From Rhabdobacter roseus (GTDB taxonomy: Bacteria > Bacteroidota > Bacteroidia > Cytophagales > Spirosomataceae), in the NCBI RefSeq assembly GCF_014202275.1, contig NZ_JACHGF010000003.1:372001-436000 (forward strand): a DNA stretch of 64,000 bases, in the 5' to 3' direction. The notes under the pieces are model-generated. The model ran no database searches, was not told the origin of the DNA, and saw nothing but the letters and a program-made list of their open reading frames with translations. Made by a program: the position numbers and the translations under genes. Positions within the stretch are counted from its first letter, which is position 1. Each line of letters begins with the position of its first letter. Positions 27,771 through 35,625 of the stretch are shown piece by piece.

Positions 27771-28253
27771 ATGCACCAAACTACCCCTACCCCCACACCA
27801 AAAGTCAACGACATTCACGAATGTCTGGAGCACATCATGCAGCAAAAGGGACTTACCGCCTATGCGCTCAGCAAAGAACTTGGGTTTGACAAGCCCGCCA
27901 AGCTGTACACGATTCTTCGTCGTAAAACCAAGCCCAGCTACGAAACCCTGGTCAGTATCCTTACCCGTTTCGAAGATCTTAACGGAGACTGGCTCCTGCG
28001 CGGAAAAGGCGAACCTTTTAAAACGACCCAAACGCATATCGTTAGCCAGAACCCCGATGGAAGTAAGGTGTCCATCACTACCTCCGAGCAGTCCGGTCCA
28101 TCGACCGAAGCCCTCGTGTTGCGGGAGCGCGCCCACATGCTGGAAAAACAGCTCGGCGATCGCGAGGACACCATTCAACTTCTCAAACAACAAATTATGA
28201 TTCTGCGGGAAGTGATCCACCGCGAATCCGGCCCTTCTCGCTTTTCCCTCTAA
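27771..28253 (+). CDS. XRE-family helix-turn-helix transcriptional regulator
   Basis: 160 aa. The helix-turn-helix spans about residues 13-75 (IHECLEHIMQQKGLTAYALSKELG, then YETLVSILTRF, LNGDWLLRGKGEPF), the repressor fold common in Bacteroidota phages and accessory loci. The C-terminal 45 residues (LRERAHMLEKQLGDREDTI onward) form a leucine-rich coiled coil, probably for dimerisation. There is no peptidase S24 domain. It is divergently placed from the PIN operon and is the only recognisable regulator in the 20.6-30.1 kb cluster, so it is the first candidate to bind the AT-rich boxes there. Confidence 0.88.
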   Translation: MHQTTPTPTPKVNDIHECLEHIMQQKGLTAYALSKELGFDKPAKLYTILRRKTKPSYETLVSILTRFEDLNGDWLLRGKGEPFKTTQTHIVSQNPDGSKVSITTSEQSGPSTEALVLRERAHMLEKQLGDREDTIQLLKQQIMILREVIHRESGPSRFSL

Positions 28254-28257
28254 GTCA

Positions 28258-28491
28258 TCAAAAGGGAAGGTCGTGTAGCCTGGGGTAAGCGGGCAGTGCT
28301 GGCTCACGCAGTACTTCCTGCAAATCCTCCGCTCCACAGAGCAGCGAAAGGGCATCCAAATTCTCGTCCGTGTCTACGATGATCGTCTGGTAAGATGTTA
28401 CCAGACGCGTTTGCTGTGCCTCTACTTCTACCAGTTCCACGGTATCAGGATGCACCAGGTAAACTACATTTGTTCCTCTTAAAGCGATCAT
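28258..28491 (-). CDS. small hypothetical protein
   Basis: 77 aa, acidic, no family recognised: IALRGTNVVYLVHPDTVELVEVEAQQTRLV then DTDENLDALSLLCGAEDLQEVL. Predicted beta then helix. Directly downstream (11 bp) of the 28503-29180 gene on the same strand, so co-transcribed with it. Confidence 0.65.
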   Translation of the reverse strand: MIALRGTNVVYLVHPDTVELVEVEAQQTRLVTSYQTIIVDTDENLDALSLLCGAEDLQEVLREPALPAYPRLHDLPF

Positions 28492-28502
28492 AGCCTTATC
28501 TT

Positions 28503-29180
28503 TTAAGCCGCCTTGGCGGAGTTAGAAGTACCTAGTGAGTAGTCTTCCAGGGATTCGATGGCGTTGTAATAGGAGCGGGAAATCAGCTTATGCTGAGCGC
28601 TGCTGGTCAACGTTTCGCTCCGGTATATGCGACAGTCACGGGTAAATTCGCGCATTTCACGTACCTTCTCTACGAGGGCCGTTTCGTAAGAAAAACGGGC
28701 TATGAACCAAGAACGCGTAGGGTCCGACTTACTGAAAACCTTCTCGGGGCGCACCGTCACCAGCACATCACAGAGCGTCTGCCGCTCGTAGAGGATTGGC
28801 TCCATCATGCGGTACAGCTCGCTTACGGAGGTGTTATTGAACATGATGGACGACACACAATTCTCGTTATCAATGAAAAAGATCTCCGCCCAAAGTTCAC
28901 GGACAGTCCGCCCAAAAAGCGTGTCTTCAAAAATGCGGTAAGCAATGGGCTGAAACGAAAAAGCCATCAGCGTACGCCCCTTTTCATCCGTCAGGATACG
29001 ATCTCCGTACAAATTAAACTGTCCACTCTGTCCGTTAAAACGATACTCACGGGGTCTGCCCTCAAAGTACAGGTACTTGTTCATCACCGCGTTCTCTCCC
29101 GTTTCTTCGTCCACTTTCACCAACTGGTAGGGACGAAGGGAAGCCTCTTCGTTTTGATTCGTTGATTCGTCTGCTTTCAT
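28503..29180 (-). CDS. hypothetical protein, unrecognised family
   Basis: 225 aa from the ATG at 29180 (MKADESTNQNEEASLRPYQLV); a longer reading frame reaches 29261. The middle reads NLYGDRILTDEKGRTLMAF, then FFIDNENCVSSIMFNNTSVSELY, suggesting a beta-rich fold followed by helices (ALVEKVREMREFTRDC). No signal or membrane segments. It has its own -7 element (29272-29279) and an unusual palindrome further upstream. Function unknown. Confidence 0.7.
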   Translation of the reverse strand: MKADESTNQNEEASLRPYQLVKVDEETGENAVMNKYLYFEGRPREYRFNGQSGQFNLYGDRILTDEKGRTLMAFSFQPIAYRIFEDTLFGRTVRELWAEIFFIDNENCVSSIMFNNTSVSELYRMMEPILYERQTLCDVLVTVRPEKVFSKSDPTRSWFIARFSYETALVEKVREMREFTRDCRIYRSETLTSSAQHKLISRSYYNAIESLEDYSLGTSNSAKAA

Positions 29181-29271
29181 CTTTTCTGCTGGTTGGAATT
29201 TGTATTTTGGTAAAGTAGGGCCACCGCTGAGAGGCTCATCCCTGCCCGCTCTTGGCCTCATATCCTTATCA

Positions 29272-29279
29272 CAAATATA
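29272..29279 (-). promoter_or_regulatory. -7 element upstream of the 28503-29180 gene
   Basis: Minus-strand TATATTTG. Predicted start near 29265. No TTG at the usual distance; the AT-rich palindrome 29301-29333 covers the place where it should be. Confidence 0.5.
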
Positions 29280-29300
29280 AAATATAATTATAATATTTCT

Positions 29301-29333
29301 ATCATATAAGTAAATAATTTTTACTTATATGAT
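29301..29333. promoter_or_regulatory. 33-bp AT-rich perfect palindrome (14-bp arms), candidate operator
   Basis: ATCATATAAGTAAA (29301-29314), loop TAATT, TTTACTTATATGAT (29320-29333). Perfect 14-bp arms are far beyond chance in a short gap. It spans the -33 region of the minus promoter at 29272-29279. An ATTATAATAT box adjoins it at 29287-29296. A dimeric regulator site is the simplest reading. Confidence 0.65.
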
Positions 29334-29373
29334 CAATAATTATTCACCTGCGCGGTGCTTGCTCCAAACATAA

Positions 29374-29401
29374 AAAAAGACCGCCATCAGGCGGTCTTTT
29401 T
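29374..29401. terminator. hairpin terminator after the acidic protein gene
   Basis: AAAAAGACCGCC (29374-29385), loop ATCA, GGCGGTCTTTTT (29390-29401). T runs on both strands; serves the minus gene 29431-29721. Confidence 0.9.
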
Positions 29402-29430
29402 ACTTTCTATATCTAGTACCTTAAAGTACC

Positions 29431-29721
29431 TTACAATCGTTCAGGCTGATCGTCGTAGCTTTCTTCGTCGAGAGTGTCCCCCTCCAAATCGTCGTCCTCA
29501 TCCAAGTCGTCCAACAGCTCGTCCATGGACTCTTCATCTTCTTCGTCATCCAAGGGTTCACCCAGCGCGTGGTCGTACATGTCAGAGTGGTTTTTAGTAC
29601 CCGTTGGAAAGGTACTTTCGCCGGGCTTGATGTCCATAAGCCCCAGGTTAGAGTGCGTTTGCACTATTTCGTCCTGTTCCAGCTGCTGATTTTCTTCGTC
29701 GTTTATTCTTTCCTTTTTCAT
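29431..29721 (-). CDS. small, very acidic hypothetical protein
   Basis: 96 aa. The C-terminal half is almost entirely Asp/Glu (LDDEEDEESMDELLDDLDED). The centre has a Pro/Gly-containing DIKPGESTFPTGTKNHSDMYDHALGEP. Probably intrinsically disordered. No function recognised. A strong terminator follows it. 43 bp downstream of the next minus-strand gene, with which it may share a transcript. Confidence 0.7.
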   Translation of the reverse strand: MKKERINDEENQQLEQDEIVQTHSNLGLMDIKPGESTFPTGTKNHSDMYDHALGEPLDDEEDEESMDELLDDLDEDDDLEGDTLDEESYDDQPERL

Positions 29722-29764
29722 CGTGTTTGAAGTTTTCTATGTGTGTTACGGCTATACGTTGCTC

Positions 29765-30100
29765 CTATTCCCTCCCGCTTTGGGCTTGCTTCGTCTGCTC
29801 CGCTTTTTCGTAGCTTTCCTTCAAATCCTCTCCCTCCGCGGCCCCTTGTCCGGGGCGATCCATGTCTTCGTCGGCCAAGGGGAGCGACGCATCCCATTTA
29901 CCTTGGGCGGGATCCGTACTGTATCCTTTATGAGGTTGCCCTTTTTCGAGCGCCTGATCGCCCGGCTGGGTACCTTCTACCGTATGGTCCGGCCGTTGCT
30001 CATCGGGTGCGTAGGTGGCCGTTTTTGGGGTGTTATCCTCCTCTACGTACTGCGCCATCGTTTCTTCCGTGTTCTCTTTATCTTTTTCTTCCGTGTTCAT
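29765..30100 (-). CDS. small hydrophilic, probably disordered protein
   Basis: 111 aa from the ATG at 30100 (MNTEEKDKENTEETMAQYVEED). A longer frame to 30151 is possible but adds a non-matching extension. Rich in Glu, Asp, Lys, Gln and Pro, with no hydrophobic core (QGAAEGEDLKESYEKAEQTK). Resembles general-stress or hydrophilin-like proteins in composition only. Function unknown. Confidence 0.6.
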   Translation of the reverse strand: MNTEEKDKENTEETMAQYVEEDNTPKTATYAPDEQRPDHTVEGTQPGDQALEKGQPHKGYSTDPAQGKWDASLPLADEDMDRPGQGAAEGEDLKESYEKAEQTKQAQSGRE

Positions 30101-30279
30101 GGTATTTGCTCCGTTTGTTAAATTCTTGAAGAGCGATTCTAAAAGAATCATTCCTTGACCATGCTCTCCCAGCCTCCAAGCCGGATTCTCTTCCCAAAGT
30201 ACTTTTACGAAGAGGAAGTAGCCCCCCTACGCTTGCCTACCACCGACCGAAAAAGCCCTACCTTTCGTAGCATCTATTC

Positions 30280-30313
30280 AAAAAAAGCGGGTTCCCTTAT
30301 TCAGGGAGCCCGC
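30280..30313 (-). terminator. rho-independent terminator of the rimP-nusA-infB operon
   Basis: GCGGGTTCCCT (30287-30297), loop TATTC, AGGGAGCCCGC (30303-30313), one G-U pair. On the minus strand it is followed by a T run, 28 bp after the infB stop. Confidence 0.85.
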
Positions 30314-30340
30314 CAAATACGCAACAGCACGTTGCTTAGC

Positions 30341-33300
30341 TTATAGGGTACGCTTCACTTCGCGCAACTCGTAGCTTTCAATGATATCGCCTACTTCGAT
30401 CTCGTTGAAGTTTTTGATGTTCAGACCGCATTCGTAGCCTGACCTCACTTCATTCACATCATCTTTGAAACGCTTCAGCGAGTCTATCTCACCCATGTGA
30501 ATCACGATACCGTCGCGGATAATCCGTATTTTGTTGTTACGCTTCACAAAACCATCCGTTACGTAACAGCCCGCAATGGTACCTATGCGGCTGATCTTGA
30601 ACACTTCACGGATCTCAATATTACCCGTAACGAATTCCTCCACCGTCGGTGCCAGCATACCCGTCATGGCGTCTTTGATTTCCTCAATGGCCCGATAGAT
30701 GACCGAGTAATGCCGGATCTCAATCTGATCCTGCTCAGCCATCCGTTTGGCATTGGGCGACGGACGTACCTGGAACCCTACAATGATGGCGTCGGAAGCA
30801 ATGGCCAGGTTGACGTCTGACTCTGATATTTGCCCTACCGCTTTGTGAATGATATTCACCTGAATCTCACCCGTAGATAGTTGCAGGAGCGAATCCGACA
30901 AAGCTTCTACCGAGCCGTCTACGTCTCCTTTTACGATCAGGTTCAGCTCTTTGAAGCTACCGATCGCCTTCCGGCGTCCGATCTCCTCGAGGGTAATGTG
31001 CTTGCGGGTACGCATGTTTTGCTCGCGCAGAATCTGCTCCCGTTTGTTGGCGATGTCACGGGCGTCCCGCTCGTTCTCCATTACGTTGAATTTATCCCCC
31101 GCTTGCGGTGCTCCACTCAAGCCCAGCAACTGAACCGGCGTAGAAGGCCCCGCCGTTTTGAGGCGCTTGCCCCGGTAGTCGGTCATGGCTTTTACGCGGC
31201 CAAAGTTTGCCCCGGCCAGTACCACATCGCCCATTTTCAGGGTTCCGTTTTGTACCAGGATGGTCGTTACGTAGCCGCGGCCTTTGTCGAGCATGGCTTC
31301 TACCACCGTTCCGGAGGCGCGTCGGGACGGATTGGCTTTCAGTTCCAGCAGTTCGGCTTCCAGCAGCACTTTTTCCAGCAGATCGTCGATCCCCAGTCCA
31401 CTCTTGGAAGAAATTTCCTGAGCCTGGTACTTGCCACCCCAGTCTTCTACCAGGAGGTTCATGTTGGCCAGTTCTTCGCGAATTTTTTCGGTATTGGCCC
31501 CGGCCTTATCTACTTTACTAAAAGCAAATACTATAGGTACCCCGGCTACCTGGGCGTGGTTGATCGCCTCGCGGGTTTGGGGCATGACACTGTCGTCCGC
31601 CGCAATGACAATAATAACGACGTCTGTTACTTTGGCTCCCCGCGCCCGCATGGCCGTAAAGGCTTCGTGACCAGGGGTATCCAGGAAGGTAACCAGCTTT
31701 CCAGTTTTGGTTTTGACGCTATAGGCCCCAATGTGCTGGGTAATGCCCCCCGCTTCACCGCTGGCTACGTTGGCCTCGCGGATATAATCCAGGAGGGACG
31801 TTTTACCGTGATCGACGTGCCCCATGATGGTCACAATGGGTGCCCGCTCAATGAGATCATTGGGATCATCGACTTCTTCAACGACCTCGTTTTGTACTTC
31901 TTCTTCGGCCGAGATAAACTCCACCGTATAGCCAAACTCATCGGCAATGAAAGTGATGGCTTCGGCATCCAGGCGTTGGTTGATCGAAACGAACATACCC
32001 ATGTTCAGGCAGACCGAGATTACTTCCTGCACCGTTACCTCCATGAAAGAGGACAGATCGTTCGCCGAAATAAACTCGGTGACGCGCAGTACTTTTCCTT
32101 CTTCGTGGCCCGCGTTGTAATCATCCTGATCGGAGCGATCACGGCGGCGACCTCTTCCTCGCGCGCCGCCACGGGTAGTTCCTCCCCCCATGCGCGCCAT
32201 CGTGGCTTTAATATTGTCGGATACTTCCTTCTCCGATACCTCGTCGCGCCGATCCCGGCGACGACCTCCGCGGGGGGCTGCTTTATCTTTGTTGGCGGCC
32301 GTGCCAGCGGCCGGAGCGGGCTTAGCGGCCGGAGTACCTGTTCCCGTTCCCGTTTCCTTGGGCTTGGGTGTGGTCGTGGCTCCCGGTGTTGCCGCAGCAT
32401 CCGCTTTTACTTCCGTTCCTCCCTCACGAATCCGCTTCCGTTTGCGGCGGCGTTTCTTGTCGGCATTCGCATCACTGCTGGAAGCCACGGGGTCTTTCTT
32501 CCGGTTACGATCCGAAGGTAGTTCAATTTTACCCACGACCCGCAGGCCCCGTAGTTGTTCTCCTTTCGCTTCAATAAGGCCGTCGGCTGGTTGTTCTGCG
32601 GCTGGTTTTTCCGGAGCAGCTGCTTCCTGCGGCTGAGGTACCTGAGGGCTGGCGCTTACCGGAGCTGGTTGTTCCTTTTGTTCTTTGGCAGGCTCAGTAG
32701 CTTCGTCAGCCTTGCCGGGGGTTTCTTTGGCAACCGAAGGTACTTCCGGCGCTTTCGCCTCCACGGATACCTCTACTTGCGGCGAGCGGTCGGCTGCTTT
32801 CTCCGGAACAGGTACTTCTTCTTTTGCAGCAGTAGGTGCTTCTTCGCTAGCAGGAGCCGGTACCGGGGGTTCCGGACGTTGTTCGGCTACGGGGGGTACT
32901 ACCGGCGCGGGTACTTCTTCTGCCTTCGAAGACTTTACGGGTTCCTCTTTTACTATTTCTTTTTCGGTCGACTTCGCGGCCACCGGCACTTCCTCCTTTA
33001 CTTCGGCAGGCACGTCCTTAGCAGGTACCTCCTTGGGAGCAGCCTCCACCGGTGGAGCTTCCACTTCAGTAGAAGTAGGGACTATCGGTTTTCCGCTGCG
33101 AAGATCAATCTTACCCACTACCTTAATACCCGGTAGTCTGGATTCGCTGGAAGACACCGGCTTTTCGGCGGGTTGTTCTTCGTCCGCTTTTTCAGTCGAT
33201 TTGGGGGGTGGAGTTCTAAAGTACAGTATTTCGTCGAATTCACTTCTGAGCTTTTCTTCCTTCTTTTCTACAACGACTTCCTCTACAGGTTTCCGAGGCT

Positions 33301-33490
33301 TCAGTTCCGACTGTAGCTCGTCTGACCTGAAATCCTTCGCCAGGAATTCAATTTGCGCAGCGTTAATTTTAGTATTCGGATTGGTTTCCACCTTGAACCC
33401 TTTGGCAGACAGATGATCCACAATGGTAGAAATACCTACATTCAGGATCCGTGCCACTTGGCTCAGGCGCATCATTTTATCTTCTGCCAT
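30341..33490 (-). CDS. infB: translation initiation factor IF-2
   Basis: 1049 aa from the ATG at 33490; an in-frame TTG nine bases further upstream is less likely. Escorts initiator tRNA to the 30S subunit and hydrolyses GTP on subunit joining. The N-terminal IF2_N motif [22 protein letters not shown] comes first. A long, low-complexity Pro/Glu/Ala/Lys region (about 80-410) with Arg-rich [19 protein letters not shown] follows. The G domain has [21 protein letters not shown] and SKVDK, then domains II-IV. The long N-terminus is normal for Bacteroidota. Last gene of the operon. Confidence 0.97.
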   Translation of the reverse strand: MAEDKMMRLSQVARILNVGISTIVDHLSAKGFKVETNPNTKINAAQIEFLAKDFRSDELQSELKPRKPVEEVVVEKKEEKLRSEFDEILYFRTPPPKSTEKADEEQPAEKPVSSSESRLPGIKVVGKIDLRSGKPIVPTSTEVEAPPVEAAPKEVPAKDVPAEVKEEVPVAAKSTEKEIVKEEPVKSSKAEEVPAPVVPPVAEQRPEPPVPAPASEEAPTAAKEEVPVPEKAADRSPQVEVSVEAKAPEVPSVAKETPGKADEATEPAKEQKEQPAPVSASPQVPQPQEAAAPEKPAAEQPADGLIEAKGEQLRGLRVVGKIELPSDRNRKKDPVASSSDANADKKRRRKRKRIREGGTEVKADAAATPGATTTPKPKETGTGTGTPAAKPAPAAGTAANKDKAAPRGGRRRDRRDEVSEKEVSDNIKATMARMGGGTTRGGARGRGRRRDRSDQDDYNAGHEEGKVLRVTEFISANDLSSFMEVTVQEVISVCLNMGMFVSINQRLDAEAITFIADEFGYTVEFISAEEEVQNEVVEEVDDPNDLIERAPIVTIMGHVDHGKTSLLDYIREANVASGEAGGITQHIGAYSVKTKTGKLVTFLDTPGHEAFTAMRARGAKVTDVVIIVIAADDSVMPQTREAINHAQVAGVPIVFAFSKVDKAGANTEKIREELANMNLLVEDWGGKYQAQEISSKSGLGIDDLLEKVLLEAELLELKANPSRRASGTVVEAMLDKGRGYVTTILVQNGTLKMGDVVLAGANFGRVKAMTDYRGKRLKTAGPSTPVQLLGLSGAPQAGDKFNVMENERDARDIANKREQILREQNMRTRKHITLEEIGRRKAIGSFKELNLIVKGDVDGSVEALSDSLLQLSTGEIQVNIIHKAVGQISESDVNLAIASDAIIVGFQVRPSPNAKRMAEQDQIEIRHYSVIYRAIEEIKDAMTGMLAPTVEEFVTGNIEIREVFKISRIGTIAGCYVTDGFVKRNNKIRIIRDGIVIHMGEIDSLKRFKDDVNEVRSGYECGLNIKNFNEIEVGDIIESYELREVKRTL

Positions 33491-33529
33491 ACGTAGCAAT
33501 TAGTAACAAAGTTTTCTCTTAAGGGTAAT

Positions 33530-33537
33530 CAAATATA
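33530..33537 (-). promoter_or_regulatory. candidate internal promoter for infB
   Basis: Minus-strand TATATTTG, 40 bp upstream of the infB ATG, within the 163-bp nusA-infB gap. No TTG at the usual distance. A 7-bp hairpin (AGCCTAC 33566-33572, GTAGGCT 33576-33582) lies upstream of it without a T run. Confidence 0.4.
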
Positions 33538-33653
33538 TATAAAATAGTTCCCTGCGGTTTTTGGGAGCCTACCTGGTAGGCTGGTTTGCCGCAGTTCTTT
33601 CGATGGCTACTAATAATGCAATCCGAGGATACGAAGCTAAGCTTTAAATCACT

Positions 33654-34895
33654 TTACTCAAATTCTTTCCGAAGTACATCCATGATTTCTTCCACCGTAT
33701 TTTCTTCCAGATCGGTACGCCGTACCAGTTCGTCCCGGCTAAGGGCCAGCACGCTTTTAGCGGTATCCAATCCTATTTTACGCAGTTCCTGAATCATCCA
33801 CTCGTCGATCTCGTCCGTGAATTCTGACAGATCCACGTCCTCATCGCCGAGCTCTTCCACATCCCGGAATACGTCGATCTCCATGCCTACCAGTCGCCCG
33901 GCCAGCTTGATGTTCTGTCCGCCTTTTCCGATGGCCAGCGAAACCTGATCGGGGCGCAGGAAAACGGATACCCGCTTGGTCTCCCGGTCGATTTGCATGG
34001 AGCTCACCTTGGCCGGGCTCAGGGCGCGGCTGATGAGCAGTTCGAGGTTATCGGTGTAGTTGATTACGTCGATATTCTCGTTGCCCAGCTCCCGTACAAT
34101 CGTATGGATACGCGAGCCTTTCATTCCCACGCAGGCTCCCACCGGGTCGATGCGGTCGTCGTACGACTCCACGGCTACCTTGGCGCGATCGCCCGGCTCC
34201 CGCACAATCCGGCGTACCGAAATGAGGCCGTCGTATATCTCAGGGATTTCAATTTCAAACAAGCGCTCAAGAAACACCGGCGAGGTCCGCGACAGCGTGA
34301 TCTTGGGCGTACCGTTCAGCATTTCTACTTTATGAATGACGGCCTTCAGGGAATCTCCCTTCCGGAACCGATCCTTGGATATTTGCTCCGTGCGCGGCAG
34401 CGACAGCTCGTTTCCTTCGCTATCAACCACGATCAGTTCGTTCCGAAGCGTCTGGTACACTTCTCCCGTAATCAACTCCCCTACCTGATCCTTGTATTTT
34501 TCGTACATCATCTCCTTCTCCAGATCTTTGATCTTCTGGATCAGCGTCTGGCGGGCGGTCTGAACGAGGCGGCGGCCAAAATCAACGAGCTTTACCTCTT
34601 CGGCTACTTCTTCCCCTACCTCAAAGTCCGTCTGGATCTTCCGGGCCTCCGAAAGGGGGATTTTGTCATAGTCCCAGATGTCCTCCGACTCGTCGTCCAC
34701 GATTTCGCGGGTGCGCCACATTTCCAGGTCCCCGTTCTCGGGGTTGATGATTACGTCAAAGTTGTCGTCGGTGCCGTATTTTTTACGGATCATTGTACGA
34801 AACACTTCTTCCAAAACGCTGATCATCGTCGGACGATCAATGCTTTTCGAGCGGGCAAACTCTGCAAATGACTCGATTAATATTCCGCTATCCAT
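33654..34895 (-). CDS. nusA: transcription termination/antitermination factor NusA
   Basis: 413 aa. Binds RNA polymerase and modulates pausing, termination and antitermination. N-terminal domain (about 1-125: MDSGILIESFAEFARSKSID...). An S1 domain follows (about 135-200, GELITGEVYQTLRNELIVV). KH1 has DPVGACVGMKGSRIHTIVREL, then KH2 VSLAIGKGGQNIKLAGRLVG. The protein ends in a helix-hairpin-helix-like stretch and lacks the acidic repeats of enterobacterial NusA, as is usual outside Proteobacteria. Between rimP and infB. Confidence 0.97.
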   Translation of the reverse strand: MDSGILIESFAEFARSKSIDRPTMISVLEEVFRTMIRKKYGTDDNFDVIINPENGDLEMWRTREIVDDESEDIWDYDKIPLSEARKIQTDFEVGEEVAEEVKLVDFGRRLVQTARQTLIQKIKDLEKEMMYEKYKDQVGELITGEVYQTLRNELIVVDSEGNELSLPRTEQISKDRFRKGDSLKAVIHKVEMLNGTPKITLSRTSPVFLERLFEIEIPEIYDGLISVRRIVREPGDRAKVAVESYDDRIDPVGACVGMKGSRIHTIVRELGNENIDVINYTDNLELLISRALSPAKVSSMQIDRETKRVSVFLRPDQVSLAIGKGGQNIKLAGRLVGMEIDVFRDVEELGDEDVDLSEFTDEIDEWMIQELRKIGLDTAKSVLALSRDELVRRTDLEENTVEEIMDVLRKEFE

Positions 34896-34970
34896 TGCTT
34901 GTTTTTAGGATATTTGCTGATACTAAGTTATAAAATAATCTCGCTGCTTGTTACAACAGGCTTTTTACCA

Positions 34971-35456
34971 CTACTCCTTAAACGATACCTGCACCACGGC
35001 TTTGGCGATGTTTTTCCGCTCTATTTCGGGCCGCAGGTTTATTTCGTCCGCCGGTACTTTTGCTTTCTTCTTGGGAGGAGGAAGCTGGAGTACGATGCTG
35101 TCTTCCTTTACTTCCTCCAGCTTGCCTACCAACGTCTCGCCCGTGCTCAGGATCACTTTCAGCTCCCGGCCCACATTTTTCTTAAACTGGCGAGGCAGGT
35201 ACAACGGCTGATCCAGGCCCGGCGAAGATACTTCCAGGGTATAGGCTTCCTGAAAAATTTCCTTTTCTTCCAGCTCGGCGGCCAACCGTCGGCTGATGCG
35301 GGCACACTCTTCGATGGTAATCCCCTCGTCGCTGTCCAGCAGGATCTTCACCTTTTGGTTTATCTTGGAAGCAGGCAGACTCAGCGAGACCAAAAAGTAC
35401 CTTCCTTCCTCCAGGTGGGGTTCTAGTAGAACTTCTATTTGCTCTTGTAATGTCAT
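34971..35456 (-). CDS. rimP: ribosome maturation factor RimP
   Basis: 161 aa from the ATG at 35456 (MTLQEQIEVLLEPHLEEG). The frame extends to 35504, but that region is leader with a hairpin. Needed for 30S subunit maturation. The family core VKILLDSDEGITIEECARISRRLAAELEEKE is followed by the strongly conserved YTLEVSSPGLDQPL. First gene of the rimP-nusA-infB operon. Confidence 0.95.
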   Translation of the reverse strand: MTLQEQIEVLLEPHLEEGRYFLVSLSLPASKINQKVKILLDSDEGITIEECARISRRLAAELEEKEIFQEAYTLEVSSPGLDQPLYLPRQFKKNVGRELKVILSTGETLVGKLEEVKEDSIVLQLPPPKKKAKVPADEINLRPEIERKNIAKAVVQVSFKE

Positions 35457-35480
35457 GAATCCTTGTACCGCAATAAAAAA

Positions 35481-35496
35481 GGGGATTTTAATCCCC
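35481..35496 (-). terminator. terminator-like hairpin in the rimP leader (candidate attenuator)
   Basis: GGGGAT (35481-35486), loop TTTA, ATCCCC (35491-35496). On the minus strand the stem is followed at once by TTTTTT and then the rimP start 25 nt further on. It lies downstream of the predicted start site of the operon, so it would act in cis on rimP-nusA-infB. Confidence 0.6.
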
Positions 35497-35526
35497 TCGA
35501 TCATTCAATTAAACCGAAATATGCCG

Positions 35527-35558
35527 CAAATATAACATTATTTTACAATATGTACAAA
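35527..35558 (-). promoter_or_regulatory. promoter of the rimP-nusA-infB operon
   Basis: Minus strand: TTTG (plus CAAA 35555-35558), 20 nt, TATATTTG (plus 35527-35534). Both boxes match the Bacteroidota consensus. The start is predicted near 35520, leaving a leader of about 64 nt. Confidence 0.75.
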
Positions 35559-35595
35559 CCCAGGCCACTTGCCTGACATATTCAATTGCTTCCCT

Positions 35596-35603
35596 TATTT
35601 TTG
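35596..35603 (+). promoter_or_regulatory. -7 element of the endonuclease/exonuclease/phosphatase gene
   Basis: TATTTTTG matches TAnnTTTG 22 bp before the ATG at 35626. The closest TTG (35569-35571) is 24 nt away, slightly long. The promoter is back to back with that of rimP. Confidence 0.5.
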
Positions 35604-35625
35604 GTGCCGAAACCCGTTTTTCTGT

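Noticed and set aside
27690-28355. 221-aa open frame on the minus strand over the XRE gene
   Set aside because: The plus-strand frame encodes a clear helix-turn-helix protein with a good promoter; the antisense frame has no support.
20661-30151. Whole cluster as a prophage
   Set aside because: Only an XRE regulator and DUF4385 hint at phages. There is no integrase, terminase, portal, capsid or attachment repeat, and the native GTAC motif is present throughout.
30155-30346. 63-aa plus-strand frame between the 30100 gene and infB
   Set aside because: It runs through the infB terminator hairpin and ends in infB; no sign of a gene.
30881-32521. 546-aa open frame on the plus strand within infB
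   Set aside because: It is antisense to the conserved IF-2 G domain and has no recognisable domain; it arises from codon bias in infB.
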